A stretch of 12,015 bases of DNA from Deltaproteobacteria bacterium RIFCSPHIGHO2_12_FULL_43_9 (GTDB lineage Bacteria > Bdellovibrionota > O2-12-FULL-43-9), in contig MGRR01000131.1 of NCBI GenBank assembly GCA_001798265.1, positions 1 to 12,015 on the forward strand, in the 5' to 3' direction. Below the pieces are notes generated by a model. That model did no database searches. It saw only the letters and a program-made list of their open reading frames with translations, and was not told the DNA's origin. Every line of letters starts with the position of its first letter. Position 1 is the first letter of the stretch. Positions 1 to 5,881 of this stretch are shown here, piece by piece. The translations under genes were made by a program, and so were the position numbers.

Positions 1-1194
1 CAAGCGACAGGTTGATACGCTTCCGGAAACCGGGCTCGTACCTTGCTGACTTGCCACCGCGGGACCACCTGAGCCCCGCGTAAATACGTCCAGTGTGAAA
101 TTTCCTCCGCCGGGTGGACCTGTAAATACAGAAACCCCCATCGCTATCGGCCCTGCTCCGTAGGAGGCAAGCTCCGGACCCGTCATTTCATACTCCTCTA
201 TAAACATCGGGTTTCCCCAACCCTCTGGAGTAGCTAGTGCAGTACCGTGGTAATTTGTGGCGTAACAATCCCCGCCACAGGTTCTTGGATAACCGAGCCA
301 AAGGTCATAGTCTCCATCATCTCTCGGTGGTGGTCCAGCCATTAAAAATCTTATGCTTGTTGTGCCTGGTGGAATGGTTGTGAGTTCATAGGTCTGGGAA
401 TTAGTTGTGTCGCACGGATTAGGTATATCAGGTCCTCGTTGTCCGCGAATGCGACCCAACGCCCTCGCTCCGGCCGCTATAATTCCTCCTGACGGATTAC
501 ATGTGCATGGAACATCGCTTCCGGAGACATTTAGGGAGTAGAAACCCGGGGAAGCGGAGTGTACCGCTACAGCAACCCTCCCCATACGCATATCAAGTCC
601 CGAGCATGAAAGCTGGTAGGTTTCTGGGGTACTATCCATGCGGATGCGTTGTAAATAGTGATGTGAGTCTATATCGCCGGGCATAGTTCCTGGTTTTCCG
701 GTGTAGAGATTCATATTTGTGGGATACGACATGCCGGCTAGTGTTATTGTGAGTTGTGTTGTTCCCCGATCCGGAATTATTTCAAAAAAGTCTGTTGTAT
801 CCGGACAGCTGAAGTCTGGATTTAATACATCATAGTCCATGCCTATAAGTTCGCGATGTAATATTACGCCGGGTCCGATGTTGTCGATGGTTGTGAAAGG
901 AAAGCAGCGAAGGCTTACCGTTTTATCCCCCACCGCGGCTTTAGCGACAGTCAACGCATCGATTACGCTTATATCCCCGGAGCGGTCTGTGTCACATGCA
1001 ATGTTTTGGTCTGGATATGGAACCAAAAGGCCCACACTAATTCTTGCCGTCTCCAGTGCATCAAGGACCGTTATGTCTCCGTCGAGATTACAGTCACCAC
1101 ATTTTATGCCGATACATTGCGAAAAAACATTTGGTGCGCAAAAAAACAGAAGAGAGAGAAAAAGTAAGAGGGAAAAACTAATTTTGGTTTTCAT
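1..1194 (-). CDS. Exported protein with two dockerin-type calcium loops and PPC-like beta domains (partial, 3' end outside window)
   Basis: The reading frame is open for 398 codons from an ATG at 1194 to the window edge, so the C-terminus is missing. A strong GGAGGTG ribosome binding site (1198-1204) fixes the start. Residues 1-25 form a Sec signal peptide: MKTK, a long Leu/Phe core, then a likely cut after VFS. Two dockerin-like loops follow: D34-x-N36-x-D38-G-D40-x4-D45 and D68-x-D70-x-S72-G-D74-x4-D79, each followed by a short helix (TARISVGL, VAKAAVG). Such loops bind calcium in type I dockerins. Residues about 130-225 and 262-372 look like two beta-sandwich units ending in GFYSLNVSG and GNFTLDVFT, reminiscent of bacterial pre-peptidase C-terminal (PPC) domains; that assignment is inference. 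No catalytic domain is visible in the part present. It is probably secreted or surface-bound. It is transcribed divergently from the ankyrin gene. The coding call is confident; the function is unknown. Confidence 0.85.
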   Translation of the reverse strand, partial: MKTKISFSLLLFLSLLFFCAPNVFSQCIGIKCGDCNLDGDITVLDALETARISVGLLVPYPDQNIACDTDRSGDISVIDALTVAKAAVGDKTVSLRCFPFTTIDNIGPGVILHRELIGMDYDVLNPDFSCPDTTDFFEIIPDRGTTQLTITLAGMSYPTNMNLYTGKPGTMPGDIDSHHYLQRIRMDSTPETYQLSCSGLDMRMGRVAVAVHSASPGFYSLNVSGSDVPCTCNPSGGIIAAGARALGRIRGQRGPDIPNPCDTTNSQTYELTTIPPGTTSIRFLMAGPPPRDDGDYDLWLGYPRTCGGDCYATNYHGTALATPEGWGNPMFIEEYEMTGPELASYGAGPIAMGVSVFTGPPGGGNFTLDVFTRGSGGPAVASQQGTSPVSGSVSTCRL

Positions 1195-1389
1195 CAACAC
1201 CTCCAAACACACGTAATTTTTGTAAGTTCTAATGCTTGCATGGGGACATGTCCAGCACATTTGTACTGGGAATAGCATCTTATTGAGAGCGAAAAAAAAT
1301 GCCTTCTTCAAAATAAAAATATTACCAAACTTATTCCTAGTAGTGCGGTCTAATGTGTTGGCCAAGAGCGTATTTTTTTCAATTGATAT

Positions 1390-1408
1390 AGGGGTCTGAC
1401 CCCTTTTT
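1390..1408 (-). repeat. Palindromic repeat GGGGTCTGACCCC, copy 1
   Basis: The 13-bp near-palindrome GGGGTCTGACCCC (1391-1403) is followed by a run of five T. Its reverse complement over 19 bases is identical to 4462-4480, so the window holds one copy in each orientation. Short GGGGTCAGACCCC palindromes recur in many bacterial intergenic regions and behave like REP elements; that is general knowledge and was not tested here. Confidence 0.75.
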
Positions 1409-1477
1409 CCTATTAGCCAATTATTGGCACCCAGATGACAGTTCATGTCACTTTATTTCTGCAACAAAACCAAGCGG

Positions 1478-1511
1478 TTGACAAAAGTCCCTGAAAACAC
1501 TACGTGTTTTC
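1478..1511 (+). promoter_or_regulatory. Candidate promoter -35 box with overlapping hairpin upstream of the ankyrin gene
   Basis: A perfect TTGACA (1478-1483) is followed 17 bp later by a weak -10 (TACGTG, 1501-1506). An 8-bp perfect hairpin, GAAAACAC-tac-GTGTTTTC (1493-1511), covers the spacer and the -10 position, as an operator or attenuating stem could. The weak -10 makes the promoter call tentative. Confidence 0.3.
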
Positions 1512-1585
1512 GCCTCACCCTTGGCACAAGACTTGAACAGGTGAACTGTCAGTTCTGTCACAAGTAGCAATGATAGGAAGGGTCA

Positions 1586-3730
1586 ATGTTTCAAAAAGAT
1601 ATCCATAAGTTTTCATTAATACTTGCGGCAGCCATACTATTATTTACTAATCCAACATATTCTGAAGAACCTACAAAAGATGCTAAAAAAGCTCAAGAAG
1701 ACTTCTATATAGCTTTACAAGTGGGTAATAGAGCAGCCGTTGAAGAAGCGCTAAACGCAGGAGCAGTGTGGACTCCAGATGGGGACGGGAAAAAACCCCA
1801 TATGTTTGCCGCGGAGAGTGGAGATGTTGAATTCTATATGTGGGCCGAAAAAAATGATAGCGCAGGTGCAAATGACAAAGACAACATAGGCAGAACGGCT
1901 CTTTATTTTGCAACTTTGTCACAAAATTGTTCTCCTCATATGGTCCGATACTTAAGATCTGGTGGTGCCGATGTTAATGCGCAAGATAGCAAGGGTAATC
2001 ACACACCACTATTTAATGCCTCAATCCCTGCAAATTTATATGTTGTAGAGGCCCTATTTGAAAAACCAATGGATAGAGAAACATTCTTAAAAGCCTTTAG
2101 AGCTGACGATCCCACGGACTATCACGCCCTGATTGATAAGGCCGCTGAGGACTATGAAAATCTTCCTCCGGGGGAAAAGGTCGATGTTACAGCCATAACC
2201 TCTAATAATGAAACACCCCTTCACGTGGCTCTCGGCAATGGGGAATCAGAGCTTGCGGAATTTTTACTCCGCAAGGGCGTGCCGATGGATATTAGAAGTA
2301 ACGATAAAATTATTGGTTTCGACGGAGAAGGAGATGAAATATTGCGCAATGGGGAAACAGCGATAGAAATGGCGGAGCGCGAGTTGGGGGATTTTAGAAA
2401 TCGATTATCACGAGAAGAAAACGACACCGAAAGAGATGAGGGATTAATAGAAAACTTGAAGAGGAATATTGCAGAGTATGAAGAAACAATAAAGGTTTAT
2501 CACGCCATCAAGACGGGGATAGAAGCTGAGGCTTTATCGTCCGCTGAAGAGGGTATGGGGGAAGAAGGCGGATCCAAAGAAGAAGTTACCATGAGTCCAG
2601 AGAGAAAAGAACTTCTCGACCACATAGCTGAGATGTATGTTCGATGGCGAGAAGAATTTGAAATACGGTTTTCTTCGCATAGAATGAGTGTGGGCAGAGA
2701 ACTACTCGATCTTGCTTCCGAAAAAGACATCTTTAGAAATTTTTTCACACTGCCAGGAACTGCTCCTACAAGCAGAATTCCCCTAAGGTTTCATGAACCA
2801 TCTGGTACAACCATTTCCAGTGAAATCTATGTTCCTTCACCCTATTGGTACTGCGACAAGGTAAGGTATCTTAACATCACACGGGAGGAGTATTTACAGC
2901 TAGACAAAATATTACGGGAAAAAGGTATTGAGAATGTTAGCAGGAGTGACCTGGCTGCATTAGATCTAATAGACGAATGTAGCAAAAGGAGCCCCGAGTC
3001 TAGTGGCAATCAATTTGATATCGATATCACCCTGCGAGGTCCAAAGGTCCAGGCAGCTAAAGATGCTGGTAGCGGTACAATTATCTATACCCTCTCCAAT
3101 GTTAAATCTACTACTCCGGTCATGGGAATATCTTTGGCCACTTACCCCTCATCAGATTATTTAGAGTTATTTGAGCTACTTGCTACATTTGATACAGGAA
3201 AAAGGCTCTTAAAAACCCTATTGGCGCAAATAAATAGTGTGAGGGTAATAATAAGACAGCCAATGCTTGTTCCTGATAAAGCGAGGGAAAAAATCCCGCA
3301 TATTTTTTGGGGTGCCGTTGGTGAAGGTCCTGAAGGAGTAAAGGTGCTCTACATTGACCGTTTTACACCGCTAGGAGTTCTACTGCCAGAATTCTTTCAA
3401 GCACTAATTGAAACTAATGACACTGAGTTTGATTCGATTTTAGTTGGGATCTCAGCAGATTATTACCGTATGTCAGGTGATGATAGTGGCAAGAGTGTTA
3501 TCAATTATATTCTAAAATCCAAAGTGCCTGCTCTTATGAGAATACTCAATAATCCAGTAGCTTCACCTGCGATGAAATTGGCTGCCATACGTCTTTTAGG
3601 TTCTCTCGGACCTGACGCCGAAATAGCACGTGGCGCATTAGGGAGACAGGTAGAAACAACTGTTTTGGGTACACCACAAAATGCGGCGGCCAGAAAAGCT
3701 CTCGCAGGGATTGGACGAGGTGGGCATTAA
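1586..3730 (+). CDS. Exported ankyrin-repeat protein with C-terminal helical repeat region
   Basis: The protein has 714 residues. The ATG follows AGGAAGGG (1575-1582). Residues 1-26 form a Sec signal peptide (hydrophobic LILAAAILLF, likely cut after TYS), so ankyrin repeats sit outside the cytoplasm. Ankyrin units are visible at about 72-91, 101-134 (GRTALYFAT, GGADVNAQDSKG), 138-165 and 207-240 (NETPLHVALGNGESELAEFLLRKG, given here as a pattern), with a further degenerate unit at NGETAIEMAE (255-264). Residues 270-345 are highly charged and probably coiled coil. The region 480-620 is unassigned; it contains TGKRLLKTL (537-545) and PEFFQ (601-605), discussed as a possible inactive peptidase-like fold. 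The last 70 residues (PALMRILNN onward) resemble HEAT-type helical repeats. The 138-residue cysteine-rich gene lies downstream on the same strand, and both lie between inverted copies of a palindromic repeat. The family and partner are unknown; ankyrin repeats usually mediate protein binding. Confidence 0.85.
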   Translation: MFQKDIHKFSLILAAAILLFTNPTYSEEPTKDAKKAQEDFYIALQVGNRAAVEEALNAGAVWTPDGDGKKPHMFAAESGDVEFYMWAEKNDSAGANDKDNIGRTALYFATLSQNCSPHMVRYLRSGGADVNAQDSKGNHTPLFNASIPANLYVVEALFEKPMDRETFLKAFRADDPTDYHALIDKAAEDYENLPPGEKVDVTAITSNNETPLHVALGNGESELAEFLLRKGVPMDIRSNDKIIGFDGEGDEILRNGETAIEMAERELGDFRNRLSREENDTERDEGLIENLKRNIAEYEETIKVYHAIKTGIEAEALSSAEEGMGEEGGSKEEVTMSPERKELLDHIAEMYVRWREEFEIRFSSHRMSVGRELLDLASEKDIFRNFFTLPGTAPTSRIPLRFHEPSGTTISSEIYVPSPYWYCDKVRYLNITREEYLQLDKILREKGIENVSRSDLAALDLIDECSKRSPESSGNQFDIDITLRGPKVQAAKDAGSGTIIYTLSNVKSTTPVMGISLATYPSSDYLELFELLATFDTGKRLLKTLLAQINSVRVIIRQPMLVPDKAREKIPHIFWGAVGEGPEGVKVLYIDRFTPLGVLLPEFFQALIETNDTEFDSILVGISADYYRMSGDDSGKSVINYILKSKVPALMRILNNPVASPAMKLAAIRLLGSLGPDAEIARGALGRQVETTVLGTPQNAAARKALAGIGRGGH

Positions 3731-3803
3731 TAGTGTTTAAAGGCTGATTATTTTGACAGACCCCGAATCTGTGGCTCTTTCCGGAATTTAGTGGAACATT
3801 ACT

Positions 3804-3872
3804 GTCGTCATTCCCGTGAAAACGGGAATCCAGAATAGCGAAGTGGATCCCCGCATCCGCGGGGATGACTGT
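3804..3872. repeat. REP-like double-hairpin repeat
   Basis: Two hairpins occur in tandem: ATTCCCGT-gaaa-ACGGGAAT (3810-3829) and ATCCCCGC-atcc-GCGGGGAT (3847-3866), flanked by GTCGTC on the left and GACTG on the right. This is the widespread family with the form GTCATTCCCG...CGGGAATCCAG...TGGAT...GGGATGAC found dispersed in many proteobacterial genomes. Its reverse strand translates to the familiar spurious peptide VIPADAGIH. It lies between the ankyrin and cysteine-rich genes and could stabilise or end the upstream mRNA. The remaining intergenic sequence (3731-3803, 3873-4042) shows no coding potential. Confidence 0.85.
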
Positions 3873-3967
3873 ATGTAAATTGTCATTCACTTTTTTGGAA
3901 TTAAAATTCAAATTATTTTCGATGGTTATGGAATTAATGCGGGATTCCGAATGTTGCTAATGTTTTT

Positions 3968-3996
3968 TTGACAGGTTCCGATCAAAGGATTAGACA
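3968..3996 (+). promoter_or_regulatory. Candidate promoter for the cysteine-rich protein gene
   Basis: A perfect TTGACA (3968-3973) and a weak TAGACA (3991-3996) are spaced by 17 bp, about 47 bp ahead of the ATG at 4043. A related string, ttttgacagaccccga, occurs at 3751-3766, so this could instead be part of a repeat. Tentative. Confidence 0.3.
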
Positions 3997-4042
3997 ACCT
4001 GGTGCCCTGATTAGGGTGATTGAATAGACATTGAGGTTGCAA

Positions 4043-4459
4043 ATGAAAATAAGGTGGATGTTATTGCTACTAACGGTTTTGCTTTTCCCAAACAGAGGCA
4101 ATGCTATAGGGATCTATGAAGACCAAGATAGTGGTTTTGATCCAGAAACTCCTGCCTGTCTCTACGTCTACGAGGCCAAAATGGGCCCGAAGGGGCTGAA
4201 GCCATGCCAGGGTAGGCCGTGGCCTGCACTGTTCGATTATTGCGTCGATAGCAGCACACTAATGGAAGCTGTTACTGAGAATGTTAGCGGTGTACCACTG
4301 CCTGCGTACACCTGCGGGGAAATCCAGCGTTATGTTGTAGTACGTTGCGAAGGCTGGTTTGGAGAGCAGGGCGGGGGAAGGTGTGTAGAGGAAGAGGCAA
4401 TACAACGATGTCAGAGGGGACCAGGTCGCAAGATGGCAGGTAGGTGTGTTCAAAACTAA
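4043..4459 (+). CDS. Small exported protein with eight cysteines, function unknown
   Basis: The protein has 138 residues counted from the ATG at 4043, preceded by TTGAGG (4031-4036) at 6 bp. A TTG start at 4031 in the same frame is possible but would use up this ribosome binding site. The N-terminus is a clear Sec signal peptide: MKIRW, then MLLLLTVLLF, with a likely cut after GNA. The mature part has eight cysteines, in the local contexts PAC, KPC, DYC, YTC, VRC, GRC, QRC and GRC. The even number fits four disulfides in an oxidising compartment such as the periplasm or outside the cell. The sequence is rich in Gly, Arg and Glu at the C-terminal end. I recognise no family. It is downstream of the exported ankyrin gene on the same strand but separated from it by about 310 bp and a REP-like repeat, so it is probably transcribed separately. 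The palindromic repeat begins directly after the stop codon. Confidence 0.75.
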   Translation: MKIRWMLLLLTVLLFPNRGNAIGIYEDQDSGFDPETPACLYVYEAKMGPKGLKPCQGRPWPALFDYCVDSSTLMEAVTENVSGVPLPAYTCGEIQRYVVVRCEGWFGEQGGGRCVEEEAIQRCQRGPGRKMAGRCVQN

Positions 4460-4461
4460 TA

Positions 4462-4482
4462 AAAAAGGGGTCAGACCCCTTT
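4462..4482 (+). repeat. Palindromic repeat GGGGTCAGACCCC, copy 2; possible terminator
   Basis: AAAGGGGTC-A-GACCCCTTT (4464-4482) is a 19-base perfect palindrome around one central base, starting 4 bp after the stop codon. The bases 4462-4480 equal the reverse complement of 1390-1408. An A-rich left side and T-rich right side would allow it to act as a bidirectional terminator, although the hairpin loop would have to open to about 5 bases. Confidence 0.7.
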
Positions 4483-4521
4483 AATTTGTTCAGCCAACCG
4501 CTCTCGAATTCTTCCCTTATG

Positions 4522-4543
4522 TATAGTGCTTTTAAGCACTATA
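4522..4543. repeat. 22-base inverted repeat
   Basis: TATAGTGCTT-tt-AAGCACTATA is a perfect 10-bp inverted repeat. It lies just upstream of the start-less gene remnant. It could be an operator, a weak hairpin or the end of a lost element; no T-run follows. Confidence 0.6.
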
Positions 4544-4555
4544 ATCTCGTTATAA

Positions 4556-4825
4556 ATTAAACAAATCTGCCAAGTTTTCTCTCCCTTTTACGCCATAATT
4601 CCTGAAACTCTTCAAACAACCTTTACCGCAATTGGACCCGGCTATACGAAATACAGTGATTTTTTTAAAAAACGATTCAAAGAAGGTATCATTATCGAAC
4701 CCCCAGAACCCAGAGCGGTTCCAAGGGCCCTGAATGTCGGTCTACTCGGTCTATTGGGTATGACAAATGGAGAAGGCAAAAGGCCCGGGGAGATTAAACC
4801 CTACGCTATTGTGGATCTGCATTGA
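4556..4825 (+). pseudogene. C-terminal remnant of an unidentified gene
   Basis: The frame is open for 89 codons after a TAA at 4553 and ends at TGA 4823-4825, but it has no ATG, GTG or TTG start with a ribosome binding site in its coding-looking part. The translation looks protein-like rather than random: GPGYTKYSDFFKKRF, then GIIIEPPEPRAVPRALNVG, then LLGLLGMTNGEGKRPGEI, ending KPYAIVDLH. Proline, glycine and charged residues are placed as in a genuine C-terminal domain. The first 10 codons look less convincing, so the break with the lost N-terminal part probably lies near 4580-4600. Its last 20 bases overlap the 3' end of the leftward gene at 4806. I do not recognise the parent family. Confidence 0.45.
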
Positions 4826-5096
4826 CCTCTAACACGTAGCCAGCTTTCGAAATCTTTTCATTGAGTTCAGCTTTTAAGGAATTCCACTCTTCATCGGATT
4901 GAGGAACCGGACCTGAACCCGTAACAACTGAGAGCTGTTCAGAGATGACCTTCGCGTATCCGAAAATAACATATTGATTTGTAATAAACTCGAATGTGGA
5001 CTCAGAATTTAGAGCCAAATACGTTTCCGGATTGTCGTGAATTCTTAAATCAGCCAATATGGAATACGCTTCAAGCATCTTCCTTTGTTTCTCCAT
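4806..5096 (-). CDS. Small protein of unknown function
   Basis: The protein has 96 residues from the ATG at 5096; an in-frame GTG at 5114 would add six residues (MQKSSI). Neither start has a clear ribosome binding site. The product is soluble, mostly helical and acidic, without a signal peptide or membrane segment. Recognisable strings are LEAYSILADLRIHDNPETYL near the N-terminus and KAELNEKISKAGYVLEVNAD at the end. I assign no family. It lies 81 bp downstream of another leftward small gene (63 bp if the GTG start is used), so the two may be co-transcribed. The 3' end overlaps a gene remnant on the other strand by 20 bp. The amino-acid pattern is protein-like, but the missing ribosome binding site keeps confidence moderate. 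Confidence 0.55.
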   Translation of the reverse strand: MEKQRKMLEAYSILADLRIHDNPETYLALNSESTFEFITNQYVIFGYAKVISEQLSVVTGSGPVPQSDEEWNSLKAELNEKISKAGYVLEVNADPQ

Positions 5097-5177
5097 AATT
5101 GAACTTTTTTGCACAAAAGCAAAATTATGGAATGATGCGCGTAATCAACCTTGCCTGGGTAAAAATGTCGTGGAACT

Positions 5178-5579
5178 TTATTGATCCCTGGTCCCAACCT
5201 CGCTTCTCATCTTGCTGACCTCCTGTTTTAGGGCTTCATATTCTTTTTCTATCCGCTCAAGCTCCTGCTCCATCTTTTCCCTCTTCGGGTCGGCGCTACT
5301 CAAATCAGCGATCTCTTTACGCAAGGCATCGACTCTTTCGGAAAAATATTGGTCAATTTTATTCAGGGTTTTTAAATACTCCCCCTTTCGCGCCTCTAAA
5401 TCCTGACCTTCCCCCGCCCCTTCTTCTGGTGTTTCGGGGCTTACGTCTTCAGAAATTTCCTCTTCAGTTTGTTCTGAAGGCATCGCCGGCTGAGCTTCCT
5501 GGGTTAACCCCCAAAAAAAGCATCCTCTTCCCGAATTTTGTAAAAAGAAAGGATTTGTTCCAATGCAAATCCTTCCCAT
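5178..5579 (-). CDS. Small acidic coiled-coil protein, start uncertain
   Basis: The open frame gives 133 residues from the ATG at 5579. An alternative ATG at 5483 gives 101 residues (MPSEQTEEE...) with AGGAAG about 11 bp upstream, which is a somewhat better translation signal. The part after residue 33 is convincing: an acidic Glu/Pro/Gly-rich linker (about 35-60), then a long heptad-like coiled coil (about 62-127) including KIDQYFSERVDALRKEIADL and MEQELERIEKEYEALKQEV. The first 32 residues contain NSGRGCFFWGLTQEAQPA, which is not a good signal peptide. A tract of seven T followed by five G on the coding strand (5508-5519) lies exactly in this segment, so a frameshift that destroyed a lipoprotein or signal-peptide start is possible. 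The family is unknown. It is upstream of, and codirectional with, the 96-residue gene. Confidence 0.6.
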   Translation of the reverse strand: MGRICIGTNPFFLQNSGRGCFFWGLTQEAQPAMPSEQTEEEISEDVSPETPEEGAGEGQDLEARKGEYLKTLNKIDQYFSERVDALRKEIADLSSADPKREKMEQELERIEKEYEALKQEVSKMRSEVGTRDQ

Positions 5580-5643
5580 GAAAAACCGAGCTGGAGATGG
5601 AGGAGAAGTTTTTCATAATTTAAAGCGACTCACGGTTGGGCTC

Positions 5644-5689
5644 CTTGGGTGCAATTGTTTGTTGTTCCTCAACAAACATTGTACCCAAG
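5644..5689. repeat. Long hairpin
   Basis: The left arm CTTGGGTGCAATTGTTTGTTG (5644-5664, in two blocks CTTGGGTGCAATT and GTTTGTTG) pairs with CAACAAACATTGTACCCAAG (5670-5689) around a ttcct loop. There is one bulged base and one G-T pair. No T-run follows, so a terminator role is unlikely; a protein-binding site, a small RNA fold or a mobile-element end are alternatives. Confidence 0.7.
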
Positions 5690-5693
5690 TCAC

Positions 5694-5771
5694 TAATTGT
5701 GAGGTAATCAGGCCATTCCTCACAAACAGCGCACTGCGTCTTAGTGACGTTAATTGTGAGGCAATTCGGCC
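5694..5771. repeat. Imperfect 21-bp direct repeats with inverted TGTGAGG elements
   Basis: TAATTGTGAGGTAATCAGGCC (5694-5714) and TAATTGTGAGGCAATTCGGCC (5751-5771) match at 18 of 21 positions, 57 bp apart; the shared core is TAATTGTGAGG. Between them CCTCACAA (5718-5725) is the reverse complement of TTGTGAGG (5697-5704). Three copies of one 7-8 bp word in alternating orientation suggest an operator array in front of the gene at 5882. Confidence 0.6.
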
Positions 5772-5791
5772 CAATACCCCAATACAAATAT

Positions 5792-5820
5792 TTGACAATA
5801 TTGGAAATCTATGATAGCCT
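5792..5820 (+). promoter_or_regulatory. Candidate promoter for the duplicated-domain exported protein
   Basis: TTGACA (5792-5797) is followed 17 bp later by TAGCCT (5815-5820), a weak -10; TATGAT at 5810-5815 is a better -10 but only 12 bp away. The -35 lies inside an imperfect inverted repeat, CAAATATT-tgac-AATATTGG (5785-5804), that could serve as an operator. Tentative. Confidence 0.3.
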
Positions 5821-5881
5821 TCGAGTTCTGCTAGCCATGATTGAATCGTTCGAAAAAATAAACTCTTTTGAGGGGAACTTT

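Larger units (their letters stand above)
1205..1585. other. Divergent intergenic region
   Basis: This stretch separates the leftward dockerin-type gene from the rightward ankyrin gene. I see no coding potential on either strand. It holds a 10-bp perfect palindrome GGACATGTCC (1244-1253) that could be an operator for the leftward gene, one copy of the GGGGTCnGACCCC repeat (1390-1408), a 10-bp inverted repeat TGACAGTTCA / TGAACTGTCA (1436-1445 and 1542-1551), and a hairpin next to a TTGACA box (listed separately). Confidence 0.6.
5580..5881. other. Intergenic region dense in inverted and direct repeats
   Basis: This stretch separates the leftward coiled-coil gene from the rightward duplicated-domain gene. 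The 83-codon rightward frame inside it runs through palindrome arms and has no ribosome binding site, so I regard it as non-coding. The region contains a long hairpin (5644-5689), two imperfect direct repeats with an inverted TGTGAGG/CCTCACA element (5694-5771) and a candidate promoter (5792-5820). Confidence 0.6.

Noticed and set aside
501..1216. Rightward open frames at 501-686 and 839-1216
   Set aside because: They are antisense to the dockerin/PPC-like gene, which has a signal peptide, a strong ribosome binding site and calcium-loop motifs.
3804..3872. Possible CRISPR or rRNA-like structure from the paired hairpins
   Set aside because: There is only one unit of two different hairpins with no spacer periodicity; a REP-like repeat explains it.
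3546..3911. Leftward 121-codon open frame
   Set aside because: It crosses the 3' end of the ankyrin gene and the REP-like repeat; VIPADAGIH and DSRFHGNDD are the usual spurious translation of that repeat family.
5563..5814. Rightward 83-codon open frame and the antisense 61-codon frame at 5613-5798
   Set aside because: Both run through palindrome arms and direct repeats, have no ribosome binding site, and show low-information translations.
5744..5881. Upstream extension of the duplicated-domain gene to 5744
   Set aside because: The ATG at 5882 has a good GAGGGG site and starts a clear signal peptide; the extra 46 residues would bury that signal inside the protein.
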